Positions 9,804 through 16,671 of a stretch of DNA of 64,000 bases are shown here, in pieces. Made by a program: the position numbers and the translations under genes. Origin of the DNA: Pseudoduganella dura (GTDB lineage Bacteria > Pseudomonadota > Gammaproteobacteria > Burkholderiales > Burkholderiaceae_D); assembly GCF_009727155.1 (NCBI RefSeq), contig NZ_WNWM01000002.1, positions 3,534,001 through 3,598,000 of the forward strand, written 5' to 3'. Below the pieces are notes generated by a model. It was given only the letters and a program-made list of their open reading frames with translations, was not told where the DNA came from and did not search any database. How positions within the stretch are numbered: the stretch's first letter is position 1; the number at the start of each line of letters is the position of its first letter.

Positions 9804-9866
9804 GGTGAAGCAGGAATGCGTGGAGCACCGCTGCGCGCCTGCGGAACGATGGACACTCCCAAAAGC

Positions 9867-9893
9867 AAAAAGCCGGCAATGCCGGCTTTTTTT
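9867..9893. terminator. bidirectional rho-independent terminator
   Basis: A stem AAAGCCGGC / GCCGGCTTT with loop AAT is flanked by A and T tracts. It serves the S9 peptidase gene (plus) and the small gene at 9913 (minus). The same stem sequence recurs at 10368, 11057 and 25566. Confidence 0.85.
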
Positions 9894-9912
9894 CACAACG
9901 CGCTTCGTATGC

Positions 9913-10176
9913 TCAGACGGCGGCGGCCTGCTTGCGCAGTTCGGCGGCCTCGTGCGGCGACACGGTGTCCAGCTCGTCGGCGCGGCGCAGCAGTGCCATG
10001 CGCACGCCGACCTTGTAGTACGAAGCCACTTCCTGGCGCTGCGACTTGCTGCCCTGCGAGATGGCCAGGGCCGATGGCGTGGTGCTCAGCAGCGCGCGCA
10101 GCCAGTTCATCACGGTGCGGCCGGCATTGTCCAGGGAACCTGCGGTGGCGGTGGTGGTGATGATGGCGGTCGACAT
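9913..10176 (-). CDS. small soluble protein, paralogue of the 11105-11350 gene
   Basis: This 87-residue protein has no recognised domain. It begins MSTAIITTTATAGSLDNAGR and ends with a charged helix (SPHEAAELRKQAAAV). It is clearly related to the gene at 11105, sharing the N-terminal MSTAI-TT-AT-G--D--GR pattern and the C-terminal SP--AAELR motif. The ATG at 10176 is preceded by CAGGAG at the right distance, and the same promoter block as its paralogue lies just upstream, which excludes the longer upstream reading. The protein looks cytoplasmic and helical. It has its own terminator and so is probably monocistronic. Function unknown. Confidence 0.7.
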   Translation of the reverse strand: MSTAIITTTATAGSLDNAGRTVMNWLRALLSTTPSALAISQGSKSQRQEVASYYKVGVRMALLRRADELDTVSPHEAAELRKQAAAV

Positions 10177-10200
10177 GGCTGAACTCCTGAGTGATTGAAC

Positions 10201-10260
10201 GTTGATGCAATGCAGTATAGAGCGCGAACAGAAATAACAAAACTTTTCATTTGTGATGTG
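10201..10260 (-). promoter_or_regulatory. 60-bp promoter block, copy A
   Basis: On the minus strand this contains TATACT (10214-10219) and, 17 bp upstream, TTTTGT as a plausible -35. Upstream of that is the conserved AT-rich core ACAAAACTTTTCATTTGT (plus-strand reading). It is colinear over 60 bp with copies B (10877-10936) and C (11371-11430). It drives the 87-residue gene, with the start codon about 37 bases after the -10. Confidence 0.7.
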
Positions 10261-10367
10261 TGCCATACACAAAACGTATAGTTATTATTTCCATATCGCA
10301 ACTAATTATCACGGGGCGAAATAACTCTCCCGCAGCGAACGATATAAGGCAGACTGGGCTGTACATG

Positions 10368-10393
10368 AAAAAAGCCGGCAAGGCCGGCTTTTG
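10368..10393. terminator. rho-independent terminator
   Basis: A stem AAGCCGGC / GCCGGCTT with loop AAG has an A run before it and TTTTG after it. It terminates the minus-strand TonB-C gene at 10421 and could also work on the plus strand. Confidence 0.75.
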
Positions 10394-10420
10394 TTGTCAC
10401 AGGTTTCGATCCCGCCGCTG

Positions 10421-10774
10421 TCAGTCGAGCTGCCAGGCGTAATCGACACGGGTCCAGGTATCGGCCGGCGCGCCATCCTTGGTGCCCGGCGTGAACTTGC
10501 ACGCGGTCAGACGCTTGACTGCGGCCTTGTCCAGCGACTTGTAGCCGCTCGATTTGTTGATCTTCGCATCCTTCACTTCGCCGCCCGACGAAACCAGGAA
10601 CGACATCGATACCGTGCCTTCTTCATCGTTCTGCAGCGCGGCGCGCGGGTAATCGGCCTTGCAATTGCGGGCATCGGGCGTGGCCGGCACTTCGACGGCG
10701 GATGCGGCACCGGTTGCCAGCAGTGCGGCGGCCAGGACCAGGCGATATTTGTTGAAAGACATTTTGTTAGACAT
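10421..10774 (-). CDS. exported protein with TonB C-terminal domain
   Basis: The 117-residue protein has a signal peptide (about residues 1-26, ending ASA), then a TonB_C-type domain: DYPRAALQNDEEGTVSMSFLVSSGGEVKDAKI, with the family's terminal segment ending YAWQLD. It lacks the membrane anchor and proline-rich spacer of true TonB, so it is probably a free periplasmic TonB-C-like protein and not an energy transducer. The ATG at 10774 has AGGGGAA upstream. It lies behind copy B of the shared promoter block but with an unusually long leader of about 110 nt that includes a hairpin and an ACG-initiated mini-ORF. Its partner is unknown. Confidence 0.75.
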   Translation of the reverse strand: MSNKMSFNKYRLVLAAALLATGAASAVEVPATPDARNCKADYPRAALQNDEEGTVSMSFLVSSGGEVKDAKINKSSGYKSLDKAAVKRLTACKFTPGTKDGAPADTWTRVDYAWQLD

Positions 10775-10843
10775 TTGAGTTCCCCTGAAGTTAATGACAG
10801 TTAGCCGCACGCCCGCTTTGAGTTTTCAGCCGGTGCGGCGGCG

Positions 10844-10859
10844 CCACGGTTCGCCGTGG
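10844..10859 (-). promoter_or_regulatory. leader hairpin in the TonB-C gene 5' UTR
   Basis: A perfect six-base-pair stem with a four-base loop sits directly after a Shine-Dalgarno look-alike in the predicted transcript leader. It overlaps the point where copies A and C have their start codons. A regulatory role is inference. Confidence 0.35.
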
Positions 10860-10876
10860 TTGTCTCCTGAATTAAC

Positions 10877-10936
10877 GTTGTTGCAATCGAGTATAGGGAG
10901 GCTCGGGCCATAACAAAACTTTTCATTTGTGATGTG
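10877..10936 (-). promoter_or_regulatory. 60-bp promoter block, copy B
   Basis: It shares with copy A a 27-base identical upstream part (about 10910-10936) and the TATACT -10 (10890-10895) at the same spacing. It is followed by CAGGAG as in the other copies, but the codon at start position is ACG. Confidence 0.7.
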
Positions 10937-11056
10937 TTTTATTCTTTCGATGAATAATCGACAAGGCAAATAAAGCGGTTTCATCAATCTATGGAATGAC
11001 CATTGCCGGCTTCGCTGATAAGGGAGTACTGCGGGTGCGTCGGGGCGTTCCGGAAA

Positions 11057-11086
11057 TAAAAAAGCCGGCAGTGCCGGCTTTTTTTA
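11057..11086. terminator. rho-independent terminator
   Basis: A stem AAAGCCGGC / GCCGGCTTT with loop AGT is flanked by A and T runs. It terminates the minus-strand gene at 11105. Confidence 0.8.
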
Positions 11087-11104
11087 GCGAGAAGCGAAAA
11101 CCGG

Positions 11105-11350
11105 TCAGTCGCGGCCAACCAGGTTGCGCAGCTCGGCTGCCTGGGCGGGCGAGGTGGCGTCGAACGTCCTTGCCAGGCGCAGGATGGCCTGGCGGTCGCT
11201 GAGCGTGGATACGTGCGAGGCGCTGCCGTGCGACGCGGCTGCGGCGAATGGGGCAAAGGCAAGCATCTTGCGCACGAAGCTCATGGCGGCACGGCCCACG
11301 CTATCCAGGTAACCGTGGGTGGCTGGCGTAGTGACGATGGCGGTGGACAT
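11105..11350 (-). CDS. small soluble protein, paralogue of the 9913-10176 gene
   Basis: The 81-residue protein begins MSTAIVTTPATHGYLDSVGR, followed by a hydrophobic/basic helix (FVRKMLAFAPFAAAA) and a C-terminal SPAQAAELR helix. It is paralogous to the 87-residue protein 0.9 kb away, and both sit behind the same 60-bp promoter block. The start at 11350 is fixed by CAGGAG six bases upstream and by matching the paralogue. No family is recognised and there is no signal peptide. A terminator with the same stem as its paralogue's follows. Function unknown; co-regulation with the TonB-C protein is the only clue. Confidence 0.7.
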   Translation of the reverse strand: MSTAIVTTPATHGYLDSVGRAAMSFVRKMLAFAPFAAAASHGSASHVSTLSDRQAILRLARTFDATSPAQAAELRNLVGRD

Positions 11351-11370
11351 GGAAAACTCCTGAAATGAAT

Positions 11371-11430
11371 GTTGTTGCAGTGCAGTATAGGAGCACAACA
11401 GACATAAGAAAACTTTTCATTCGTGATGAT
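11371..11430 (-). promoter_or_regulatory. 60-bp promoter block, copy C
   Basis: It has TATACT (11384-11389) and the conserved AACTTTTCATTCGTGATG core at the same spacing as copies A and B. Similarity to copy A continues a further 25 bases upstream (CCATACGCAAAACGTATA against CCATACACAAAACGTATA). Confidence 0.7.
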
Positions 11431-11472
11431 GTCCATACGCAAAACGTATAATTATCGAAGAGAAAAGGAACA

Positions 11473-11502
11473 CTGTCCACAAGCGGACAGGTAAATTGTC
11501 CG
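11473..11502 (+). promoter_or_regulatory. putative enhancer site (TGTCCG/CGGACA half-sites)
   Basis: Three half-sites form two overlapping inverted repeats: CTGTCC-6-GGACAG (11473-11490) and CGGACA-7-TGTCCG (11484-11502). They lie about 50-70 bp upstream of the sigma-54 promoter, a usual place for an enhancer-binding activator. Confidence 0.55.
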
Positions 11503-11542
11503 TATGTGAACGCAACCCGTGGAATATCCGCCCGCAGCGCAA

Positions 11543-11558
11543 TGGCACGTTGTTTGCA
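11543..11558 (+). promoter_or_regulatory. sigma-54 promoter
   Basis: TGGCACGTTGTTTGCA matches the -24/-12 consensus (TGGCACG, four bases, TTGCW) exactly in sequence and spacing. The predicted start of transcription is near 11569, leaving a 5' UTR of about 23 nt with AAGGAGA before the permease ATG. Confidence 0.75.
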
Positions 11559-11591
11559 ACGTCGACAAGATTCCAAACAAGGAGACGAACC

Positions 11592-14021
11592 ATGCACATG
11601 CGCGATTTTCGTATCGGCTGGCGGGTGCTGGCACGCCAGCCGCTGCACACGGCCGCGATGCTGCTGGGGCTGGCGGTGGGACTGGCCGCCGCCTTCCTGC
11701 TGCTGGCATTCGTTCACTATTCGTTCAGCTATGACAGCGACGTGCCGGACAACCGCAACGTCTACGTGTTCAAGCACAGGCTGGGCCTGCTGGCGCAGCC
11801 GGAGTGGATCGAACAGATGCCACTGCCCGCCCACGATGTGCTGGCGGGCAGCGGCCTGCCGCTCATCCTGTGCATGGTGATGCCGCACCGGGAAACCCTC
11901 ACGGTGGATGGCAAGCCGCGCGAACTGGAATTTACCGAGGTGAGCGCCACGTTCCCCGCGATGTTCGGCGTGCGCGCATCGAGCGGCGACCTGGCCGCCA
12001 CGCTGGCCCGGCCGGACGGGCTCGCGCTGACGCCGCGCGGTGTCCAGGAACTGCTTGGCACTGCATTGTCCAGCCCCGCGGCCGTGCTGGGCCGCACGGT
12101 CGAGGTCAATGGCCGCGTGCTGCGCGTGCTGGCGCTGCTACCCGAGCCGCCCTCCAACACCACGATGCCGTACCTGGCCCTGGTGGGAGAAGGCACGGTG
12201 CTGTGGAAACCGGGCGAGCGCGAACGCCAGCGTCACAACTGGCTGGCACTGGCGGGCAAGCTGTATGCACGGGCGCCCGGCGTGCGACCCGAGGCGATGG
12301 CTGCGCCGGTGCAGCAGACGGCGAACCGCGTGGTGGCGGCCCACGTCGGGGCGGATGCGATGCGCCGCGTTGGCGGCACCATGGTGGAAGTGGCCGTCAC
12401 GCCGGTGGCGGAGGCTTACTTCGACACCGATGTGGCGGTGTTCCATGGCGGTGTCCGTGCATCGAAGGCGCGCGTGCTGGCACTGGCCGCGCTGGCGCTG
12501 CTGATCCTCGCGCTGGCCGCCACCAATTACGTGAACCTGGCCACGGTGCGCGTGCTGGCCCGCGGGCGCGAGATCGCGGTGCGCAAGACCCTGGGCGCGG
12601 GCGCCGGCCGGCTGGCCACGCAGTTCGTGGCCGAATCCGTCGCCGTCGCGCTGGCCGCCACGGGCCTCGGCCTGTTGCTCGCCTGGCTGCTGCTGCCGGT
12701 GTTCTCCGACCTGATGGACCGGCCGCTGGCCGCGTTCCTGTCGCCCGCATCGCTGCTGGCAGCGCTCGCGCTGGGCATGGCCACCGGCGCGGTCTGCGGC
12801 ATCTGGCCGGCCCGGATCGCGCTGCGGGTCTTGCCGGCACGCGCCCTGGCCGGCCGGGCGGCGGGCGAGCCGCCGGGCAGCGCCTGGCTGCGCCGCGCCC
12901 TGACCGTGTTCCAGTTCGCCGCCGCGATCAGCCTGTGCGCGCTGGCGCTGGCCATCGGGGCGCAAGCCCGTTTCGCGGCCCGGGCCGATCCCGGCTTTGC
13001 GCTGGACGAGTTCGTGCTGCTGCACATCCGGCAGGAGGCCGCCGGTGCGACGCGGCAGGCGTTTCAGGCGGCGCTGGAACGCGTGCCGGGAATCGGGGGC
13101 GTGACCGCGATCGACCTGCCGTTCGGGCACCCGATGGTGCGCAGCAGTACCGCCTTCCGCGGCCCTTCCGGTGTCGAACAGCGCCTCGAGATAACGACCG
13201 TCGGTCCGAATTTTTTTGCCGTCACGGGAATCGCCCCGCTGGCAGGTACCGGTTTCGATGCCGGCCGCCGCGTCCCGGATCACGTGCCGGAGCAGCGCGA
13301 TGTGATCCTGAACGAGGCGGCCGCGCGGGCGCTGGGCTTTGCCTCCGCATCCGCGGCGGTAGGCGGGGCCGTCGCGCTGGGCGCGGGCGTTTCGCTGCGC
13401 GTGGCCGGCATCGCGCCGCCGCTGCAGCACAAGGGCTTGCGCCAACCGTCCAGGGCGATGGTGTACATGGTGGAGCAGGGCAATGCGAATGTCTTCATGG
13501 TGCGCACCGGCATCGCAGCCGACATGCTGGAGAAAGAGCTGGGGCCACTGCTGCAACGTTATTTCCCCGGTCCGCCGGTCCGGGTGCAGCCGGCCCGCGC
13601 CGTGTTCGAGGAGGGCTCCGCGGATGACTGGCGCATCGCCCGCCTGCTGACGCTGGGCGCGGCCGTGGCCACGGGCATCGCCGCGTTCGGCATCTACGTG
13701 CTGGCGGCGGGCAGCGTGCAGCGGCGTGGCCGCGAAATCGCGCTGCGCAAGCTGCACGGCGCCGGCGGCAGGGCGATCGGGCTGCTGGTCGGCACGGAGT
13801 TCGCGCTGCTGCTGCTCGCGGCGGCAGCGCTGGCTTTGCCGCCCGCGGGCATGGCCATCGCCCGTTACCTCGACGGCTTCACGGCGATCACGGCCCATGC
13901 ATGGTGGGCATTGCCCGGTGCGCTGCTGCTGGGCGCGTTGACGGCACTCGGCGCAACGCTGCGGCATGCGCTCGCCGCGATGCGGGTGGCTCCTGCCACC
14001 GCGTTGCGGCAGGGAGACTAG
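11592..14021 (+). CDS. ABC transporter permease, FtsX/MacB type
   Basis: The 809-residue inner-membrane protein has the double FtsX layout. An N-terminal helix (about 18-40) is followed by a large periplasmic MacB-like domain (about 45-295) and three helices with the cytoplasmic coupling motif GREIAVRKTLGAG (about 325). A second periplasmic domain follows, then a last helix set with the matching motif GREIALRKLHGAG (about 718). Such permeases move lipoproteins, peptides or antibiotics with a separate ATPase, but no ATPase gene is adjacent. The ATG at 11592 is chosen over the TTG at 11496 because AAGGAGA precedes it and the sigma-54 promoter would place the upstream start outside the transcript. 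It is an orphan, and its substrate is unknown. Confidence 0.88.
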   Translation: MHMRDFRIGWRVLARQPLHTAAMLLGLAVGLAAAFLLLAFVHYSFSYDSDVPDNRNVYVFKHRLGLLAQPEWIEQMPLPAHDVLAGSGLPLILCMVMPHRETLTVDGKPRELEFTEVSATFPAMFGVRASSGDLAATLARPDGLALTPRGVQELLGTALSSPAAVLGRTVEVNGRVLRVLALLPEPPSNTTMPYLALVGEGTVLWKPGERERQRHNWLALAGKLYARAPGVRPEAMAAPVQQTANRVVAAHVGADAMRRVGGTMVEVAVTPVAEAYFDTDVAVFHGGVRASKARVLALAALALLILALAATNYVNLATVRVLARGREIAVRKTLGAGAGRLATQFVAESVAVALAATGLGLLLAWLLLPVFSDLMDRPLAAFLSPASLLAALALGMATGAVCGIWPARIALRVLPARALAGRAAGEPPGSAWLRRALTVFQFAAAISLCALALAIGAQARFAARADPGFALDEFVLLHIRQEAAGATRQAFQAALERVPGIGGVTAIDLPFGHPMVRSSTAFRGPSGVEQRLEITTVGPNFFAVTGIAPLAGTGFDAGRRVPDHVPEQRDVILNEAAARALGFASASAAVGGAVALGAGVSLRVAGIAPPLQHKGLRQPSRAMVYMVEQGNANVFMVRTGIAADMLEKELGPLLQRYFPGPPVRVQPARAVFEEGSADDWRIARLLTLGAAVATGIAAFGIYVLAAGSVQRRGREIALRKLHGAGGRAIGLLVGTEFALLLLAAAALALPPAGMAIARYLDGFTAITAHAWWALPGALLLGALTALGATLRHALAAMRVAPATALRQGD

Positions 14022-14050
14022 ATCAGGAGCTTTTCGGCGTCTCGATTGAA

Positions 14051-14069
14051 AATGAGAAGTGTTATCATT
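14051..14069 (+). promoter_or_regulatory. putative Fur box
   Basis: AATGAGAAGTGTTATCATT resembles the 19-bp Fur consensus (GATAATGATAATCATTATC). It lies 24 bp before the start of the TonB-dependent receptor, so iron repression is likely. Confidence 0.6.
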
Positions 14070-14092
14070 TTCATTTGGTCAATATTTCCGAG

Positions 14093-16168
14093 ATGCCGAT
14101 GCCTGCCCAGCCCTTCCGCCTGTCCCTCTGTGCCGCCGCCATCTGCGCCGCGTTTGCCGTTGTTCCCTCCACCGCCGTCGCCCAGCAGGCAAACGAGCCG
14201 CTGGAAACCGTGACGGTGACGGGCAACTGGCTCGGCTCCGGCCTGCAGAACAGCGTCAAGAATTTTGCCGGTGCGCGCACGGTGGTGCAGAAGGACGACA
14301 TCGAGGCGACGGGCGCGGCCAGCATCGGCGACGTGCTGCGCCGCATCCCGGGTGTGCAGAGCACGGACAATTCGGGCACCGCCGGCAGCGCGATCTCGCT
14401 GAACATCGGCGTGCGCGGCCTGACCGGCCGTTATTCGCCGCGTTCGACGATACTGCTCGATGGCGTGCCGCTGGCGGTGGCGCCGTATGGCCAGCCCCAG
14501 CTGTCGTTCGCGCCGGTCAGCCTGAACAACATCGAGTCGATCGACGTGGTGCGCGGCGGTGGCGCGGTGCGCTACGGTCCGCAGAACGTGGGCGGCATCG
14601 TCAACTTCGCGACACGCTCGATTCCCGAAGCGCCCGGCCAGGCCGGCGATGCGTCGGTCCGCTACAACCGCTTCGGCGAAGGCGGCCACAGCACGCAGTA
14701 CAGCGCGTTCGTCGCCAGCCAGCTGGACAACGGCCTCGGCATCGCGTTGCTGTACTCCGGCATCGACGGCACCGGCTGGCGCGCCGGCAGCGACGAGAAG
14801 GTGAACGACGTCGCGCTGAAGTTCCGCTACCTGCTGGGGGCCGGCGCAAGCGTCTACGGCAAGCTGTCGTACTACGACGTGAAGTCGATGACGCCCGGCG
14901 GGCTGACGGTGGCGCAGTACAACGCCGACCCGTTCCGGAACACGCGTCCCACCGATTACTGGGACGGCGACCGCAAGGGCATCGACCTGGGTTACCTGAA
15001 CACGATCTCGGCCACGCAGGAGGCGGAGGTCAAGGTCTACTACAACGAGAGCGCGCGCAGCAGCGCGCTGATCAATGCCGGCCGCACCGCCATCACGTAC
15101 CAGCCCCGCAACTACGAGGTGCTGGGCGTGGAACCGCGCTACACGCAGCGCGTGAAGTGGGGCGCCACCACGCATGACGTGACGGCCGGCTACCGCTACC
15201 TGCGCGAACGGGGCGACGACAACAGCTACACGGTCGCTGTCGCCACCGGCGTGCAGGGCGCCATCGCCACGTTCGACAACGAGACCGACGCCCACGCGTT
15301 CTATGTCGACGACCGCATCGCATACGGCGCATGGCGCGTCACGCCCGGCGTGCGCTTAGAGAAGATCGATTCGCGGCGCACCGACCGCAGCGGCAACCGC
15401 ACGTTCGATACCTCGAACGACAAGGCGCTGCCGTCGCTGAACGTGGCATACCTGGCCGCGCCGGCGCTGACCGTGTTCACGAACTACGGCACGTCGTTCG
15501 GCCCGGTGCAGAACACCCAGCTCAATTCCCAGACCGCCGCCAACCCGCTGCGGCCGGAACTGGCCAAGACCGTCGAGCTGGGCGCGCGCTGGAAAGCGCG
15601 GGGCCTGGCGGCCGAGGCCACGCTGTACCGCCTGCGCTTCGACAACCAGATCCTGCAGGTGCCGGGCACCACGCCGGCCACGTTCCGCAACATCGGCGCG
15701 ACAAAGCACGAAGGCATCGAAACCGCCGTCGACTACCGTTTCGCGGGCGCGCTGGAAGGGCTGGCAGCCTACGCCAACTGGAACTACACGAAGGCCATCC
15801 AGGAGTCGGGCGCCACCGCCGGGCTGGACGTGCCGTTCTACTCGCGCCGTACGGCCACCCTCGGTGCCCGCTACGAAGCGGGCGCGTTCTCGGCCGATCT
15901 CTCGGCCACCGCGCAGAGCCGGCAGTTCTCGGATGCCGAAAACACGATTGCGGAAAGCGCGAATGGCGGCGTTGGCCGCATCCCGGGCTTTGGCACCGTC
16001 AACGCGCAGGCGGGCTGGAAGATGCCCGGCAAGCCGGGCGTGCAGTTGCTGGCCGGCGTGAACAACCTGGCCGACAGGCGCTACTACACGCGCAACGTGG
16101 ACGGCAACCTGGGCCGCATGGTGGGCGCGCCCCGCACCGCCTACGTGCAGGCGCGGATGACGTTCTAG
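14093..16168 (+). CDS. TonB-dependent outer-membrane receptor (FecA-like)
   Basis: The 691-residue protein has a signal peptide (about 1-29, ending AVAQQ), then a TonB-box-like ETVTVTGN, a plug domain (about 45-165: VLRRIPGVQS, RGLTGRYSPRSTILLDGVP, VVRGGGAVRYGPQNVGG) and a 22-strand type barrel ending in the outer-membrane signature YVQARMTF. The plug most resembles the ferric dicitrate/FecA-like group. No FecR-type sensor gene is adjacent, so it is a plain importer. The start is ATG 14093, with a second in-frame ATG at 14099. A Fur box lies just upstream. Its stop overlaps the stop of the convergent YkgJ gene (shared CTAG). The ligand is probably a ferric chelate, but this is not certain. 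Confidence 0.88.
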   Translation: MPMPAQPFRLSLCAAAICAAFAVVPSTAVAQQANEPLETVTVTGNWLGSGLQNSVKNFAGARTVVQKDDIEATGAASIGDVLRRIPGVQSTDNSGTAGSAISLNIGVRGLTGRYSPRSTILLDGVPLAVAPYGQPQLSFAPVSLNNIESIDVVRGGGAVRYGPQNVGGIVNFATRSIPEAPGQAGDASVRYNRFGEGGHSTQYSAFVASQLDNGLGIALLYSGIDGTGWRAGSDEKVNDVALKFRYLLGAGASVYGKLSYYDVKSMTPGGLTVAQYNADPFRNTRPTDYWDGDRKGIDLGYLNTISATQEAEVKVYYNESARSSALINAGRTAITYQPRNYEVLGVEPRYTQRVKWGATTHDVTAGYRYLRERGDDNSYTVAVATGVQGAIATFDNETDAHAFYVDDRIAYGAWRVTPGVRLEKIDSRRTDRSGNRTFDTSNDKALPSLNVAYLAAPALTVFTNYGTSFGPVQNTQLNSQTAANPLRPELAKTVELGARWKARGLAAEATLYRLRFDNQILQVPGTTPATFRNIGATKHEGIETAVDYRFAGALEGLAAYANWNYTKAIQESGATAGLDVPFYSRRTATLGARYEAGAFSADLSATAQSRQFSDAENTIAESANGGVGRIPGFGTVNAQAGWKMPGKPGVQLLAGVNNLADRRYYTRNVDGNLGRMVGAPRTAYVQARMTF

Positions 16169-16506
16169 GGCGACAGCGCCGGCTCGGCCAGCGGCGCGAG
16201 TCCGTACGCGCCGCGCGCCTTGTCGCACTCGGGTGTGTACGCGGCGAATTCGCGGCAGGTGCTCGAGCGCAGCGGATAGATCGTGCAGCCGACATGGCGG
16301 CCCACTTCCCCTTCGAGCGCAATGCAGCGCGCCAGCGACTTTTCAGTGCCGCGCATGGCGATGCGGTGCGGCGTGACGGGAATGGTCATGCGACGGGGCA
16401 CGGTGCCGCCGGGATGGGCATCGCTTTCGCCCCAGTAGAAGGACACGCGGTAATGCGCGCAGCAGGCACCGCAGTCCTGGCAAACGTCGGAAGTGGTATC
16501 GGACAT
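16165..16506 (-). CDS. YkgJ-family cysteine cluster protein
   Basis: The 113-residue protein carries the zinc/iron-chelator-like Cys cluster: CQDCGACCAHYRV near the N-terminus and further Cys in GCTIYPLRSSTCREF and PEC. The function of the family is unknown; the Cys pattern suggests bound metal or an Fe-S cluster. The ATG at 16506 begins MSDTTSDVCQ, placing the cluster at the start as in relatives, so the upstream extension is rejected. The last three codons overlap the receptor gene on the other strand. Proximity to an iron receptor may be coincidental. Confidence 0.8.
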   Translation of the reverse strand: MSDTTSDVCQDCGACCAHYRVSFYWGESDAHPGGTVPRRMTIPVTPHRIAMRGTEKSLARCIALEGEVGRHVGCTIYPLRSSTCREFAAYTPECDKARGAYGLAPLAEPALSP

Positions 16507-16600
16507 CGCTCTCGGGTTGAATGATCGCTCGACCTGGAATGATAGCATTATGACCACGGCCGGGGGCGCCGGGAGCCCACGGGTACTGGATGCGAAAACC

Positions 16601-16634
16601 GGTGTCCGACCCCGAGATGCCGGTGCCCGACACC
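16601..16634. repeat. GGTGTC...GACACC palindromic repeat
   Basis: This is an imperfect hairpin with ends GGTGTC / GACACC and inner CCGAC / GCCC. It resembles the larger palindromes at 38241 and 38328, so it is probably a member of a dispersed intergenic repeat family. Confidence 0.5.
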
Positions 16635-16671
16635 AGAGGTAATAAGGCGGCACCGGCGGCACCGGCCGGCT

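Larger units (their letters stand above)
10775..11104. other. 330-bp non-coding interval: leader, promoter block B, terminator
   Basis: Reading on the minus strand from the terminator of the 11105 gene, the interval holds about 120 bp with nothing recognised. Promoter block B (10877-10936) follows, then a CAGGAG ribosome-site look-alike (10864-10869), a perfect hairpin CCACGG-TTCG-CCGTGG (10844-10859), and the start of the TonB-C gene. No protein gene longer than 18 codons is supported. Confidence 0.6.

Noticed and set aside
12138..13967. 609-residue antisense frame inside the permease gene
   Set aside because: Composition is Arg/Gln/His-rich and low-complexity, with no ribosome site; it is a shadow of the permease gene.
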